A stretch of 53,019 bases of DNA from Pseudomonadota bacterium (GCA_039815145.1 JBCBZW010000026.1:1-53019); one strand, 5' to 3'. Shown: positions 34,509 to 43,829, counted from the first letter of the stretch. Translations and numbers: made by a program. Notes: generated from the sequence alone by a model not told the origin.

Positions 34509-35549
34509 TTGAGCAGCAGGGTGCACAAGACGACATCGCTGGATATCGCCCACGCCGCGGGCGTCTCCCAGGCCACGGTCTCGCGCGCCCTGCGCGGGAG
34601 CCCGCTGGTACGGCCGGAGACCCGGGAGCGCATCCTTCAAGTCGCCCAGGAGCTCAACTACAGCGTCGATCGCAACGCCGCGGGCCTTCGCACCGGGCGC
34701 AGCGGCACCCTCGCTCTGCTGCTGTTCGAAGACCCGACCAGCGATGACTCGCAGATCAACCCCTTCTTCCTATCTATGCTCGGCAGCATCACCCGGGCCG
34801 CGGCCGCCTGCAGCTACGACGTGCTGGTGTCCTTCCAACAGCTCAATCACTTCACGCCGGCCTACGAGGCGAGCAATCGCGCCGACGGCATCATCCTGCT
34901 CGGCTACGGCGACTACCTGAACTACGGCGAGAAGCTGAAGGCGTTGGTAGACGCCGACGCCCACTTCATCATCTGGGGGCCACCGGTGGAGGGTCGCCCT
35001 GGCCATTCGCTGAGCTGCGACAACTACGACGGCGCCATGCAGGCCGTGCGCCACCTGGTCGCCCTCGGACGGCGCAGCATCGCCTTCATCGGTGGCGCCT
35101 CCCCCGGCAGTCCCGAGTTCCGCGATCGCTACCGAGGCTACCGCGCCGTGTTGGAAGAAGCCGGCATGAGCCCGGACCCTCGCCTGTTCGAGGAGGCGAT
35201 CAGCCAGGAGCGCGACGGCTACCACGCGGCGCAACGCCTGCTCGCGAGCGGCGCCCACTTCGATGCGATCTTCGCCGCCAGTGATCTGATCGCCATCGGC
35301 GCCATGAGCGCCCTGCACGACGCGCGGATAGACGTCCCCCAAGAGGTCAGCGTGATCGGCTTCGACGATCTGCCCGCCGCCGCCTACGTGTACCCCGGCC
35401 TCACCACCGTGCGCCAGGACACGGCCCAGGCGGGTGAGCGCCTCGTGCACAACCTGCTGAAGCTGATCGAGGGCGAACCTACGCACAGCGCCCAGCTGCC
35501 CATGGAGCTGATCGTGCGCAAGTCCTGCGGTGCCTTGAAGCGTCGCTGA
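34509..35549 (+). CDS. LacI/GalR-family transcriptional regulator
   Basis: This 346-residue repressor has the N-terminal helix-turn-helix SLDIAHAAGVSQATVSRALR and hinge SPLVRPETRERILQVAQELN at residues 9-55. A periplasmic-binding-protein-like effector domain follows, with ALLLFEDPTSDDSQINPFFL and the typical end QEVSVIGFDDLPAAAYVYPG with TTVRQDTAQAGERLVHNLL. It should bind an operator near the receptor start and release it on sugar-type ligand binding. The start is TTG at 34509 with GAGGGGA upstream; a GTG at 34521 is an alternative. It is divergent from the TonB receptor, its likely target along with the halogenase genes. Confidence 0.93.
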   Translation: MSSRVHKTTSLDIAHAAGVSQATVSRALRGSPLVRPETRERILQVAQELNYSVDRNAAGLRTGRSGTLALLLFEDPTSDDSQINPFFLSMLGSITRAAAACSYDVLVSFQQLNHFTPAYEASNRADGIILLGYGDYLNYGEKLKALVDADAHFIIWGPPVEGRPGHSLSCDNYDGAMQAVRHLVALGRRSIAFIGGASPGSPEFRDRYRGYRAVLEEAGMSPDPRLFEEAISQERDGYHAAQRLLASGAHFDAIFAASDLIAIGAMSALHDARIDVPQEVSVIGFDDLPAAAYVYPGLTTVRQDTAQAGERLVHNLLKLIEGEPTHSAQLPMELIVRKSCGALKRR

Positions 35550-35657
35550 ACGCCCGGTCCACACCCGACCACCTGTCGTCGCCCGCCCCGGGTTTGCCGT
35601 CGACCCGCGACTTCGCGTAGCTTGTCGCGCTTCGACATTCCTCCGGGGGAAGGAACC

Positions 35658-37246
35658 TTGACGAGAACTCTGGCCGCCCTGATGGCGACGGCAAGCTTGA
35701 GCGCCTGCGCAACGCTCACCTCACCGCCCACCGCCCAGACCAGCGCGCCGCCAGAGCCCGATCCTGTTCCCCCGCCTGCGCTGAGCGCTGCCCTCGCCGA
35801 GGACGACGCGCACATCGTCGACGAACCCGCTCCTGCGCCGGTGGCCGTCGCCGCTGAGCCGCCGCCGCCCGCCACCTTGATGGATGAGATCCGCGACGGA
35901 TTTCAGCTGGCTCATGCCACGGACGAGAAACGCGTCCAGCAACACCTGGCCTGGCTGGAGCGCCACCCCACGTACCTGGAGCGCCTGCGCCCACGGGTCG
36001 AGCGCTACCTGGCGGAGATCTGCGCCGACGTCCGCGAACGCCGGCTGCCCACCGAACTGTGCCTGCTGCCGATCATCGAAAGCGCCCTCGATCCCCTCGC
36101 CTTCTCCCCGGGGGGCGCGGCGGGCCTGTGGCAGTTCATTCCCGCTACCGGCAAGCGCTACGGCCTGAAGATCGACTGGTGGGTGGACGAACGGCGCGAT
36201 CCGATCGCCGCCACCGACGCCGCCCTCGATTACCTGCAAGCGCTGCATGAGCGCTTCGGCGATTGGACCTTGGCGGTGGCGGCCTACAACTGCGGTGAAG
36301 GCCGCGTCGCCCGCGCTGTTCGCCGCGCCGGCCCGGACGCCGACTTCTTCGACCTCAAGCTGCCCCGCGAGACCGCCGCCTACGTACCGCGCCTGCTAGC
36401 CTTCGCCGCCATCGCCGCTGATCCGAACGGCTACGAGGTGGCCTTGCCCTTCGAAGGCATCCCAGCCGACACCAGCGCCACGGCCAGCGTGGAGACCGGA
36501 GGGCAGATCGACGTGGCCCGGGCGGCTGACGCGGTGGGCCTTACCGTGGATGAGCTCTACGCCCTGAACCCGGCCCTCAATCAGTGGGCGACCCACCCGG
36601 ACGGCCCGCACCGCCTGATCGTCCCCGCCGATCGCGCCGATGCCGCCCAGGCAGCACTCAGCGCGATCCCGGACGACCAACGCGTTGCCTGGAGCCGCCA
36701 TCGGATCCGCCCAAACCAGACCTTAGGCGGTATCGCCCTGGCGTACGACACGGACGTCGCCACCCTCAAGCGCATCAACCAACTCTCGAGCTCACGCATT
36801 CGCGCGGGCGATCACCTGCTGATCCCGACCTCGAGCTTAGCCGCGGACGCCTACCCGACCCCAGCGCGCACGCGGCGGCGAGTGGCGGCGCCGTGCACGT
36901 GGTGCAGGCCGGTGAGTCCCTGTGGACCATCGCCCGTGACTACGACGTCTCCACCCGCACGCTCATGCGCGTGAACCACGTGGGACCGAAGGACTACCTG
37001 CAGATCGGCCAGAAGATCATCGTGCCCCAAGGGAGCACCGATGCTTCAGGCGCCCGCAGCCGAGGCGCCACTGTGCGTACCGTGACCTACCGGGTCCGTT
37101 CGGGGGATTCCCTGGGAGCGATCGCGGCGAAGTTCAACGTGTCGGTGAACAAGATCGCCGGGTGGAACGGCATCCCGCGTGATGCGCTGATTCACCCGGG
37201 CCAGGCCTTGGTGCTGCACGTAGACGTGACCGCCTCACGCACCTGA
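35658..37246 (+). pseudogene. mltD: MltD-like lytic transglycosylase with C-terminal LysM domains, frame broken
   Basis: Membrane-bound lytic murein transglycosylase D homologue. TTG at 35658 (GGGGGAAGGA upstream) starts a lipoprotein signal ending LSAC. The SLT domain follows: LCLLPIIESALDP, with the catalytic Glu of ES, AAGLWQFIPATGKRYGL and VAAYNCGEGRVARA. Two LysM units lie in the same frame, including RIRPNQTLGGIALAYDTDV. The first frame then runs into unrelated residues and stops at 36974. Two more LysM units (VHVVQAGESLWTIARDYDV and YRVRSGDSLGAIAAKFNV) continue in another frame to 37246. The break falls between about 36845 and 36893, near a run of four C, as if one base were lost. It may be a real mutation or a sequencing error; the first product alone would still carry SLT and two LysM units. 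Confidence 0.85.
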
Positions 37247-37318
37247 GCGCTCCGGCGCGCATCTCCTGGGCCGGCATGGTTCGCGACTGCCCCACCGTAT
37301 TCTGAGCACCAGCGCTCG

Positions 37319-37342
37319 AATCTCCCTTCCCCGAGATTTTTT
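37319..37342 (+). terminator. Possible intrinsic terminator after mltD
   Basis: AATCTC (37319-37324) and GAGATT (37333-37338) form a 6-bp stem with an 8-base loop followed by TTTT. The stem is short and AT-rich, so it is probably modest in strength. Confidence 0.45.
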
Positions 37343-37415
37343 CGAGACCCGCGCAGCTTCTAGAAGCGCAACACCTCAGGCAAGGTCCGGAGCCTCGCCT
37401 GGAGGAGATCTTTGC

Positions 37416-39563
37416 ATGGGCACGTTCCTGATGATCGTCGCCGCGGTGGTACTGGTACTCGCCGTCGGCGTCGGCATTGCGCTGTGGTTCGCACGGCGCT
37501 GGCTGGCACGCAAGGTGGGGGATTGGAGCGTCGCCTGTGAACTGATCGATGTGACGGTCAATCGCCCCGCCCGCCTGAAGCTGCAGCCTTACGCCGGTAG
37601 CGACCCCATCGCGGACTCAGGCTTCGAAGAACGCAACCGCGCGTTGCGCAGCCTCGGCTTCCGCCCGCTCGGCGACTACGAGAGCGAGTCCTACGAGCTG
37701 CCGATCCTGCGCGCCATGCACCACCCAGAGAAGGGTATCGGTGCCGCCCTGATCCTCCACGAGGGCGGTTGCCATCTGGAGTGCTTCGCAGTGACGACTG
37801 ACGACCGAGTGCTGGCGATAGGCTCCGGCCCAACGCCTGCCGCGCAATCCGAACGCCTGCGCTGGACGGTGCTCCCCACGCTCACGCCAGAACAAGCATT
37901 AACGCATCTGGAAGATGCCATGGCGGACACCACGCCGCGCGCGATGGATGCTCGCCTCTTTCGCGCAGCCTACGAGCAAGCCTACGCCGCCCGAATGGAT
38001 GGCCTGCTCGCGCGCGCCCCTTCGCGCGACGCGCTCGAGAAGCGGGGCCGCGAGCGCCGCCCGCCCGCCACGGCGGCGCAGATCGAACTGGCCGCCAACA
38101 GTCAGCACTCGGCGTGGCTCGACCAGGTGGAGGAAGCCGCTCTGGATCGCTACCGTCGCGCGAGCCGACTCGACGCCGTCACCTGGGAGCGCATCGGCGA
38201 TGACCTGCACGTGGTCCACGATCGACTGCCGGAGGATCGCCTGCACGACATGCTGGTCATGGACGATGCGAGCGAACTGGTGTTCTCCCAATGCCTGGCC
38301 CAGGAGCTGCGCGGCAAACGGCTCTACGAGGAGGTGTTGAAGCGCCTGCCCGCCACCAGCCGTCGGCGCCAGCGCCTAAGCGAAGTCCGCTATCCCCTAC
38401 CGGCGGTGATCTACGGGATCGATCCGGAGCTCGCCGACGAGGCGTCGCCCGCGCAGAGTTACGAATACGTTTATCAGGCGGTCGACCCCGAACGCGGCGA
38501 TGTGCGCGGCAAGCTCATGGCCACCAGCACCGTCGATGCCAAGCGTCAGCTGCAGCAGATGGGCCTCATGGACTCGAAGATCGTCGTCGACCCGACCATC
38601 GATGGCGGCCAGCTTCAGATCGATGACGCAGACCTCGACATCTACGTCGAGAGCATGACCGGCAGCTGGTGGCAGAACCTCATCATGATGATCAAGGGCA
38701 ATTGGCTGCTCTGGCTACCGCCGCTGCTCCTCGTCGCCTGGGTGCTGAGCGATGGGCCGCCGTACGGCTGGGGAGACTACGCCGCCTTCACCTACCTGAG
38801 CCTCGCCGTGCTCGGTGTGGCGTACCACCTGTTGCCGGCGCTCGCCTACGATGGGTTGGTTCGCGCACGCAACGGCGGGCGCTGGCGGGCGGCATCCATG
38901 CTGCTGCGCATCTGCCAATCGCGCGCCGGCACGCTCGATGCCTTCTACCGCCATCAGCTGGAGCTCGAGCACGGCAAGATCCTCGCCGGCCAGGGCAACC
39001 TAGGCGCTGCCCTGGCGCACTGGAAGACCTTCGAAGATCACGTCTCCGCCGCCGACTACGTCAACGGCCTGACGGCCCTGTACAGCGCTGCGGGAGATTG
39101 GCCGAGGGTGATCGAGGCGCAACGCCGCGCGATCGCCCTGGCCCCGGACCCGGCCCCGATGCGCGTGGACCTGGCGATGTCCCTCGCCCGCTACACCGAT
39201 GAGGTGGATGAGGCGGAGACGTTGCTGAGCGGCTTGCATCCCGACGGACTCAGCGAGTTGGTGCTCGGCGGCTTCATGTACGCCCGCGGCCTGATCGCCC
39301 TCAAGCGCGGCCAGCTGCAGATCGCCGAACGTCAGCTGGCGCAGACCATCGAACAGGTGAAGCAGTACGAGGCCGGGCCTGCGGTCGCGCCCTGGGGCAC
39401 GGAGGTGCGCGCGTTCCTGGCGCTGACGTGGAAGCGCGCGGGCAAGCTCGACGCCGCCTCCTCCCTGTGGACAGCGATCGAGGCGAGGTTGCGCCACAAC
39501 CCGATCGCGACGCGCCTGGCGCAGGAGTACCGCGCCGCCACGCCCGAACAAGGCGCTGCCTGA
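37416..39563 (+). CDS. Membrane-anchored protein with C-terminal TPR-like repeats
   Basis: This 715-residue protein has an N-terminal membrane segment (LMIVAAVVLVLAVGVGIALW) and a soluble region of about 400 residues. A short stretch, SYEYVYQAVDPERGDVRGKL followed by DAKRQLQQMGL, resembles the N-terminal repeat of GspF-type secretion proteins. Two or three further membrane segments follow (LLWLPPLLLVAWVLSDGPP, FTYLSLAVLGVAYHLLPAL), then TPR-like repeats to the C terminus (QGNLGAALAHWKTFEDHVSA, GDWPRVIEAQRRAIALAPDP). I do not recognise the whole architecture. ATG at 37416 has GGAGGAGAT at good spacing. It is convergent with the histidine kinase gene, ten bases apart. A role in envelope assembly or secretion is only a guess. 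Confidence 0.8.
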   Translation: MGTFLMIVAAVVLVLAVGVGIALWFARRWLARKVGDWSVACELIDVTVNRPARLKLQPYAGSDPIADSGFEERNRALRSLGFRPLGDYESESYELPILRAMHHPEKGIGAALILHEGGCHLECFAVTTDDRVLAIGSGPTPAAQSERLRWTVLPTLTPEQALTHLEDAMADTTPRAMDARLFRAAYEQAYAARMDGLLARAPSRDALEKRGRERRPPATAAQIELAANSQHSAWLDQVEEAALDRYRRASRLDAVTWERIGDDLHVVHDRLPEDRLHDMLVMDDASELVFSQCLAQELRGKRLYEEVLKRLPATSRRRQRLSEVRYPLPAVIYGIDPELADEASPAQSYEYVYQAVDPERGDVRGKLMATSTVDAKRQLQQMGLMDSKIVVDPTIDGGQLQIDDADLDIYVESMTGSWWQNLIMMIKGNWLLWLPPLLLVAWVLSDGPPYGWGDYAAFTYLSLAVLGVAYHLLPALAYDGLVRARNGGRWRAASMLLRICQSRAGTLDAFYRHQLELEHGKILAGQGNLGAALAHWKTFEDHVSAADYVNGLTALYSAAGDWPRVIEAQRRAIALAPDPAPMRVDLAMSLARYTDEVDEAETLLSGLHPDGLSELVLGGFMYARGLIALKRGQLQIAERQLAQTIEQVKQYEAGPAVAPWGTEVRAFLALTWKRAGKLDAASSLWTAIEARLRHNPIATRLAQEYRAATPEQGAA

Positions 39564-39573
39564 GCGCGAGGCG

Positions 39574-40923
39574 TTAGAACCGCAGCGTCACCCTGGCACC
39601 GCCGAGGTCCGCCGCTTGCCCGATGTCGACGGCGCCGCCGTGCGCCAACATGACCTGGCGGGTGAGCGCGAGGCCCACGCCCGTGCCCTGAGCGCGCGTC
39701 GTGTAGTAGGGCACGAACACGCGCTCGCGCAATGCCTCGGGCACGCCCGGGCCGTTGTCCGCCACCTCGATGTTGACTCGCCCCTCCCGGCTCAGGGATG
39801 CACTGAGTCGTATCGTCGCTTCGGGCGTCTCGCCGAGAGCATCCAGCGCGTTACGCACGAGGTTGATCAGCACCTGCTCGAGCTGGGCCCGATCGGCCTG
39901 CAGCCGAACACCGGCCGACGGTGCCTTCGAGGTGAACGTCGCCTTGGCTCGGTTGAGCTCCACCTCCAGGAGTGAGGCGACATCAGCGAAGAGTGCTCCT
40001 AGCTCCACCTCGGTCCTCACGGGCGCCGGTAAGCGGGTGAACTGACGATAGCCCTGCACGAACCCCATCAGCGAATCCGCGCGTCGCGCCACCGTGTCCA
40101 CCGCATCGCGTGCCCGCGTCAGGTTCTCCTCCTCCGTGCCGGCCGCCAACAGGGTCTGCGCCGTACCGGCGAGGGATGCCACCGGGGTGAGGGAGTTCAT
40201 GATCTCGTGGGCAAGCACCTGGCCCATCTGCTGCCACGCTTCGAGCTCGCTCGCCGCCAGCGCGTCGCTGATGTTCTGCAGCGTGACCAGGCGTTGGCCC
40301 ACCTGCCCGACCACGATCTCCGTGAGGGACAACGTCATGCGCTGGGTCACCCCATCGGCGAGCGTGAGACGCACGACGCAGCTCTGCCCCGGCGCCTGTT
40401 CGCGAACGGCCACCGCCAGCTCGGCACCGAACGCCTGCAGATCGGCGACGGTGGTCACGGCGTGGGTCGCGAACAGGCGTCTCGCCGCGTGGTTGTGCAA
40501 GACCACCTTCTGCGCGCCGACGACGCTGAACATCGGCACCGGCACATGCTCGACGATGGCCTGCAGGCGCAGCCGGTCCTCTTCCCCCGCGTGGCGCAGC
40601 TGCTGCAAGCGAGTCACCACCTCGCGCATGCTCTGACCCAACTCGGCGAAGCGAGCGCCGCGCAGGGAGGGGTCGATGCGGTGGCTGAAGTCGCCGTGGC
40701 GAATGCTATCGAAGAACCGCGCAACCTCGCGGTTGGTCCGCTGCACGAACACCACGAACTCGGTGACCAAAGCGACGCACAGAAGGCCCAATACCAGCGG
40801 CGTGATGACGAAACGCGTGCGAAACACCACCCACGAGAGCGCCAGCATGACCAGCAGCAGCAGCACGGCGCGCAGGGTCGCCTGCACGGCGAAGTGGCGA
40901 CGAAGGCTCATGCTTCCAGCCAT
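39574..40923 (-). CDS. NtrY-like PAS sensor histidine kinase
   Basis: This 449-residue membrane-bound kinase has two N-terminal transmembrane segments (LLLLVMLALSWVVF and FVITPLVLGLLCVALVTEFV) and a HAMP-like linker. A PAS-type region follows (LQAIVEHVPVPMFSVVGAQ), then the H-box VLAHEIMNSLTPVASLAGT. The ATP-binding boxes are LINLVRNALDALGE (N), VADNGPGVPEALRERVFVPY (G1/F) and GTGVGLALTRQVM (G2). It would phosphorylate the NtrC-type regulator encoded 15 bases upstream on the same strand. With almost no periplasmic loop between its helices, it probably senses a membrane or cytoplasmic signal. The start at 40923 is uncertain; the in-frame ATG at 40911 is equally likely. Confidence 0.9.
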   Translation of the reverse strand: MAGSMSLRRHFAVQATLRAVLLLLVMLALSWVVFRTRFVITPLVLGLLCVALVTEFVVFVQRTNREVARFFDSIRHGDFSHRIDPSLRGARFAELGQSMREVVTRLQQLRHAGEEDRLRLQAIVEHVPVPMFSVVGAQKVVLHNHAARRLFATHAVTTVADLQAFGAELAVAVREQAPGQSCVVRLTLADGVTQRMTLSLTEIVVGQVGQRLVTLQNISDALAASELEAWQQMGQVLAHEIMNSLTPVASLAGTAQTLLAAGTEEENLTRARDAVDTVARRADSLMGFVQGYRQFTRLPAPVRTEVELGALFADVASLLEVELNRAKATFTSKAPSAGVRLQADRAQLEQVLINLVRNALDALGETPEATIRLSASLSREGRVNIEVADNGPGVPEALRERVFVPYYTTRAQGTGVGLALTRQVMLAHGGAVDIGQAADLGGARVTLRF

Positions 40924-40938
40924 TATCTGACGCCGAGG

Positions 40939-42345
40939 CTAGAGGCCATGCTTTTCCATGCGCCGATAGAGCGCCGCCCGCGTCAGCCCCAGCTCCTTGG
41001 CGGCGCGGGAGATGTTGAAACCGTGCTTGTTGAGCGCGGCTGAGACCGCCCGCCGTTCCAGCGCGTCGAGATTGAGCTCCTGGTCCAGGGGCGTGCTTCC
41101 CGACGAGGCCGCAGCCGTGGCGACGGCGCGGGCGGTGGCGGGCAGGGCGAAGTCCTCCAGGCGGTACGCGGCGCCCCCCGCCATGATCACCGCGCGCTCG
41201 ACGGCGTGGCGCAGGGCGCGGACATTGCCGGGCCACGGGTGCGTCGCCAGGGCCTCGAGGACCGCGTCGTCCACCTCACGCGAGGGCTTCTCGTAGCGCT
41301 CCTCGTAGTACGGCAGGTAGTGCCGCACCAGCGAAGGCACATCTTCCGGGCGCTCGCGCAGGGGCGGTAGCACGATCTCGATCGTGTTCAGGCGGAACAA
41401 CAGGTCCTGGCGGAAGGTCTGCGGATCCGCAAGCTTCTCGGGGGGCAGGTTGGTGGCCGCGATCAGGCGCACGTCGAAGGGCTCGCTGGCCGTCGCGCCG
41501 ACCGGGGTCACGCGCCGCTGCTCGAGGGCACCTAACAACTTCGCCTGGCTGGCGAGGGGCACGTTGCCGATCTCATCCAGAAAGAGCGTGCCGCCTGATG
41601 CACTCACGAGACGCCCCGTACGATCGCTACGGGCATCCGTGAAGGCACCGCGCTTGTGGCCGAAGAGTTCGCTCTCGAACAGGGTGTCCGGCACCGCGCC
41701 GAGGTCGACGGCGACGAAGGGGCCGTCCACCCGCCGCGAGGCCTGGTGCACGGCCCGAGCGACGAGGTCCTTGCCCGTGCCGTTCTCGCCGAGCACCAGC
41801 ACGTTGGCGTCCACCGGCGCGGCGAGCGCCACCAGTTCCAGCACACGTCGCATGGCCATCGAGTCACCGATGATCTTAGGTGCGTCGACGGCGGGCGACT
41901 CGGGGGCGTTGCGCCCACCGGCCGAACCACCGGCCCGGGCGCGGGTCCTGGCGAGCGTCACGCCGGCCTCGACCGTAGCCAGCAGTTGGTCGTTCTGCCA
42001 TGGCTTGGTGACGAAGTCGCAGGCACCGCACTTCATGGCGTCCACCGCCGTGCCCAGGTCGCCGTGGGCGGTGACCATGATCGCCACTTCATCGGGGTCG
42101 TGCTTGAGCAAGCGAGCCAACCAATGCAGGCCCTGCTCACCTGTGGTCTGCCCGGGACCGAAGTTCATGTCGAGCAGGAGCACGCGGGGCAATGCACCGC
42201 GCGGGCCGATGGCCTTCGGGTGGCTGATCGCCCGCACGTGGCCGTAGGCCTGCGCCAGAAGCAGGCGCCCGGCTGTGAGCACATCCTCATCGTCGTCCAC
42301 CAGGACGACTTCGACGTCGTCGCGGGGTTGCGGCTGACCTACCAT
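40939..42345 (-). CDS. NtrC-family sigma-54-dependent response regulator
   Basis: This 468-residue regulator has the standard three domains. The receiver (1 to about 125) has VVLVDDDEDVLTAGRLLL, the phosphoacceptor Asp in LLLDMNFGPG, and FVTKPW. The AAA+ domain (about 155-395) has Walker A VLGENGTGKDLVARAVH, the sigma-54-contact loop as GAFTDA rather than GAFTGA, and LFLDEIGN. The C-terminal Fis-type helix-turn-helix is NISRAAKELGLTRAALYRRM. It should activate the divergent adaptor/ATPase/permease operon, which has a consensus sigma-54 promoter. The 38-bp dyad just before its start is the obvious binding site and may also allow autoregulation. Confidence 0.93.
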   Translation of the reverse strand: MVGQPQPRDDVEVVLVDDDEDVLTAGRLLLAQAYGHVRAISHPKAIGPRGALPRVLLLDMNFGPGQTTGEQGLHWLARLLKHDPDEVAIMVTAHGDLGTAVDAMKCGACDFVTKPWQNDQLLATVEAGVTLARTRARAGGSAGGRNAPESPAVDAPKIIGDSMAMRRVLELVALAAPVDANVLVLGENGTGKDLVARAVHQASRRVDGPFVAVDLGAVPDTLFESELFGHKRGAFTDARSDRTGRLVSASGGTLFLDEIGNVPLASQAKLLGALEQRRVTPVGATASEPFDVRLIAATNLPPEKLADPQTFRQDLLFRLNTIEIVLPPLRERPEDVPSLVRHYLPYYEERYEKPSREVDDAVLEALATHPWPGNVRALRHAVERAVIMAGGAAYRLEDFALPATARAVATAAASSGSTPLDQELNLDALERRAVSAALNKHGFNISRAAKELGLTRAALYRRMEKHGL

Positions 42346-42353
42346 GACGAAAG

Positions 42354-42391
42354 TGTCCGATTCCGAACAGTACGCTGTTCAGTATCGCACA
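42354..42391. promoter_or_regulatory. 38-bp dyad, candidate enhancer for the NtrC-type regulator
   Basis: An imperfect palindrome with 28 of 38 positions symmetric and the pattern TGTnCGATnCnGAACAG, four bases, then the mirror image. The inner arms GAACAG/CTGTTC (42365-42370 and 42375-42380) are perfect. Its centre is about 98 bases before the predicted sigma-54 start, the usual place for an upstream activating sequence. It also lies just upstream of the regulator gene. Confidence 0.7.
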
Positions 42392-42444
42392 GGCGGCCAG
42401 CAGTGCATCAGCGTAAGCCCCTGAACGGCTGAGCATTTCAAATC

Positions 42445-42460
42445 TGGCACAGCGTTTGCT
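42445..42460 (+). promoter_or_regulatory. Consensus sigma-54 (-24/-12) promoter
   Basis: TGGCAC (42445-42450) and TTGCT (42456-42460) have GG and GC exactly ten bases apart, matching TGGCACR-N4-TTGCW. Transcription should begin near 42471, two bases before the ATG at 42473. That makes the next in-frame ATG at 42533 the better translation start for the adaptor gene. Confidence 0.85.
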
Positions 42461-42532
42461 CTAGCTGATGCTATGAACGACGCCAACTTGCATGCCGTGC
42501 CGACACGGCCCGCGCCCCGCAGCGGGTCCACC

Positions 42533-43792
42533 ATGGACCGCCCCGTCACCCGCGATCGACGAGGCTGGTGGCTCATCGGCGCCGCCGCCGTGATCACCCT
42601 CGGGGTGGGGCTCACCCTCGCCCGCGGCTGGCTCGCTGACGGTGGGCGCAGCCTGCAGGTCGGCCACGAGCAGGTGAGCATCGCCACGGTCACCCGCGGC
42701 ATGTTCGAGGACTTCATCCCCGTGCGTGGCCGGGTGGTACCGCGCAGCACCGTCTTCCTCGATGCCGTGGAGGGCGGTCGCGTGGAGGCGGTGCTGGTGG
42801 AGGACGGCGCGACGGTCGAGGCCGGCCAGGTGCTCGTGCGCCTCAGCAACGCCCAGCTGCAGCTCGATGTGATCGCCCGCGAGGCCGAAGTCACCCAGCA
42901 GCTGAACAACCTCGACACGCTGCGCTTGCAGCTGGCGCAGAACCGCCTCTCCCACCGGCGCACCCTGATCGACGTGGACTACCAGATCCGTCGCCTGTCG
43001 CGCCTCGCGCAGGACGGCGAACGCATGATCAGCGACGGCTACGTCAGCCAGCGCGAGTTCGATGACTCCCGCGACGAACTCGCCTACCAGCGCGCCCTGC
43101 GCGAGGTGACCCTCGAGGCGCAGGCGACGGATGAGAGTCTGCAGGAAGCCCAGCTACGCCAACTCACCGCCGCGGCGGAACAGCTGCGTGCCAACCTGCG
43201 CCTGGCACGGGAGAACCTAGCGAATCTGGAAGTTCGCGCTCCGGTGGCTGGCCAGCTCACCGCCTTCGATGTGGAAGTCGGTCAGTCACTCGCGCGTGGC
43301 GAGCGCATCGGTCACATCGACGACCCCGATCGCTACAAGCTCTCCGCCCTCATCGATGAGTTCTACCTGCCGCGCGTCGACATCGCCTTGCCAGCGAGCG
43401 CCGAGGTGGACGGCCAGAAGGTCGATCTACGGATCACCAAGATCTACCCGCAGGTCACCAACGGCCAGTTCGAGGTGGACCTCAGCCTCTCGGGCGACAC
43501 GCCGCCGCAGGTGCGCCGGGGACAGACCCTGCAGACGCGCCTGCAGCTCGGCGACCCGAGCCAGGCCTTGCTGATCCCCAACGGCACCTACTACCAGGAC
43601 ACGGGCGGCAACTGGGTCTTCGTGATCACCGCCGACGGCACCACCGCCGCACGCCGCGCCGTGCGCCTCGGCCGACGCAACGCCCAACACATCGAAGTGC
43701 TCGACGGCCTGCAGCCCGGCGAGCGTGTCATCGTGAGCCCTTACACGGGTTTTCTCGCCATGGACCGCCTCGTGCTCGCGGCCAATCGCTGA
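42533..43792 (+). CDS. ABC exporter periplasmic adaptor (HlyD/MacA-type)
   Basis: This is a membrane-fusion protein of about 419 residues. It has one transmembrane helix (WWLIGAAAVITLGVGLTLA), a lipoyl half (VEGGRVEAVLVEDGATVEAG), and a long coiled-coil rich in Glu, Gln and Leu between about residues 120 and 230. The second lipoyl half is NLEVRAPVAGQLTAFDVEVG, followed by barrel and membrane-proximal domains ending near QPGERVIVSPY. It would couple the permease to an outer-membrane channel. The frame is open to an ATG at 42473, but the sigma-54 promoter places the transcript start about there, so I chose 42533. First gene of the regulated operon. Confidence 0.9.
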   Translation: MDRPVTRDRRGWWLIGAAAVITLGVGLTLARGWLADGGRSLQVGHEQVSIATVTRGMFEDFIPVRGRVVPRSTVFLDAVEGGRVEAVLVEDGATVEAGQVLVRLSNAQLQLDVIAREAEVTQQLNNLDTLRLQLAQNRLSHRRTLIDVDYQIRRLSRLAQDGERMISDGYVSQREFDDSRDELAYQRALREVTLEAQATDESLQEAQLRQLTAAAEQLRANLRLARENLANLEVRAPVAGQLTAFDVEVGQSLARGERIGHIDDPDRYKLSALIDEFYLPRVDIALPASAEVDGQKVDLRITKIYPQVTNGQFEVDLSLSGDTPPQVRRGQTLQTRLQLGDPSQALLIPNGTYYQDTGGNWVFVITADGTTAARRAVRLGRRNAQHIEVLDGLQPGERVIVSPYTGFLAMDRLVLAANR

Positions 43793-43829
43793 GCGCCAGC
43801 CCAACCGCTTACCGGAGAAGGAACACCTG

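Noticed and set aside
36845-36893. Programmed -1 frameshift in mltD
   Set aside because: No slippery A/T-type heptamer or downstream pseudoknot is evident; mutation or sequencing error explains it better.
42473-42532. Adaptor translation start at the first ATG (42473)
   Set aside because: The sigma-54 promoter predicts transcription beginning at about 42471, leaving no leader; the ATG at 42533 gives a better N terminus.
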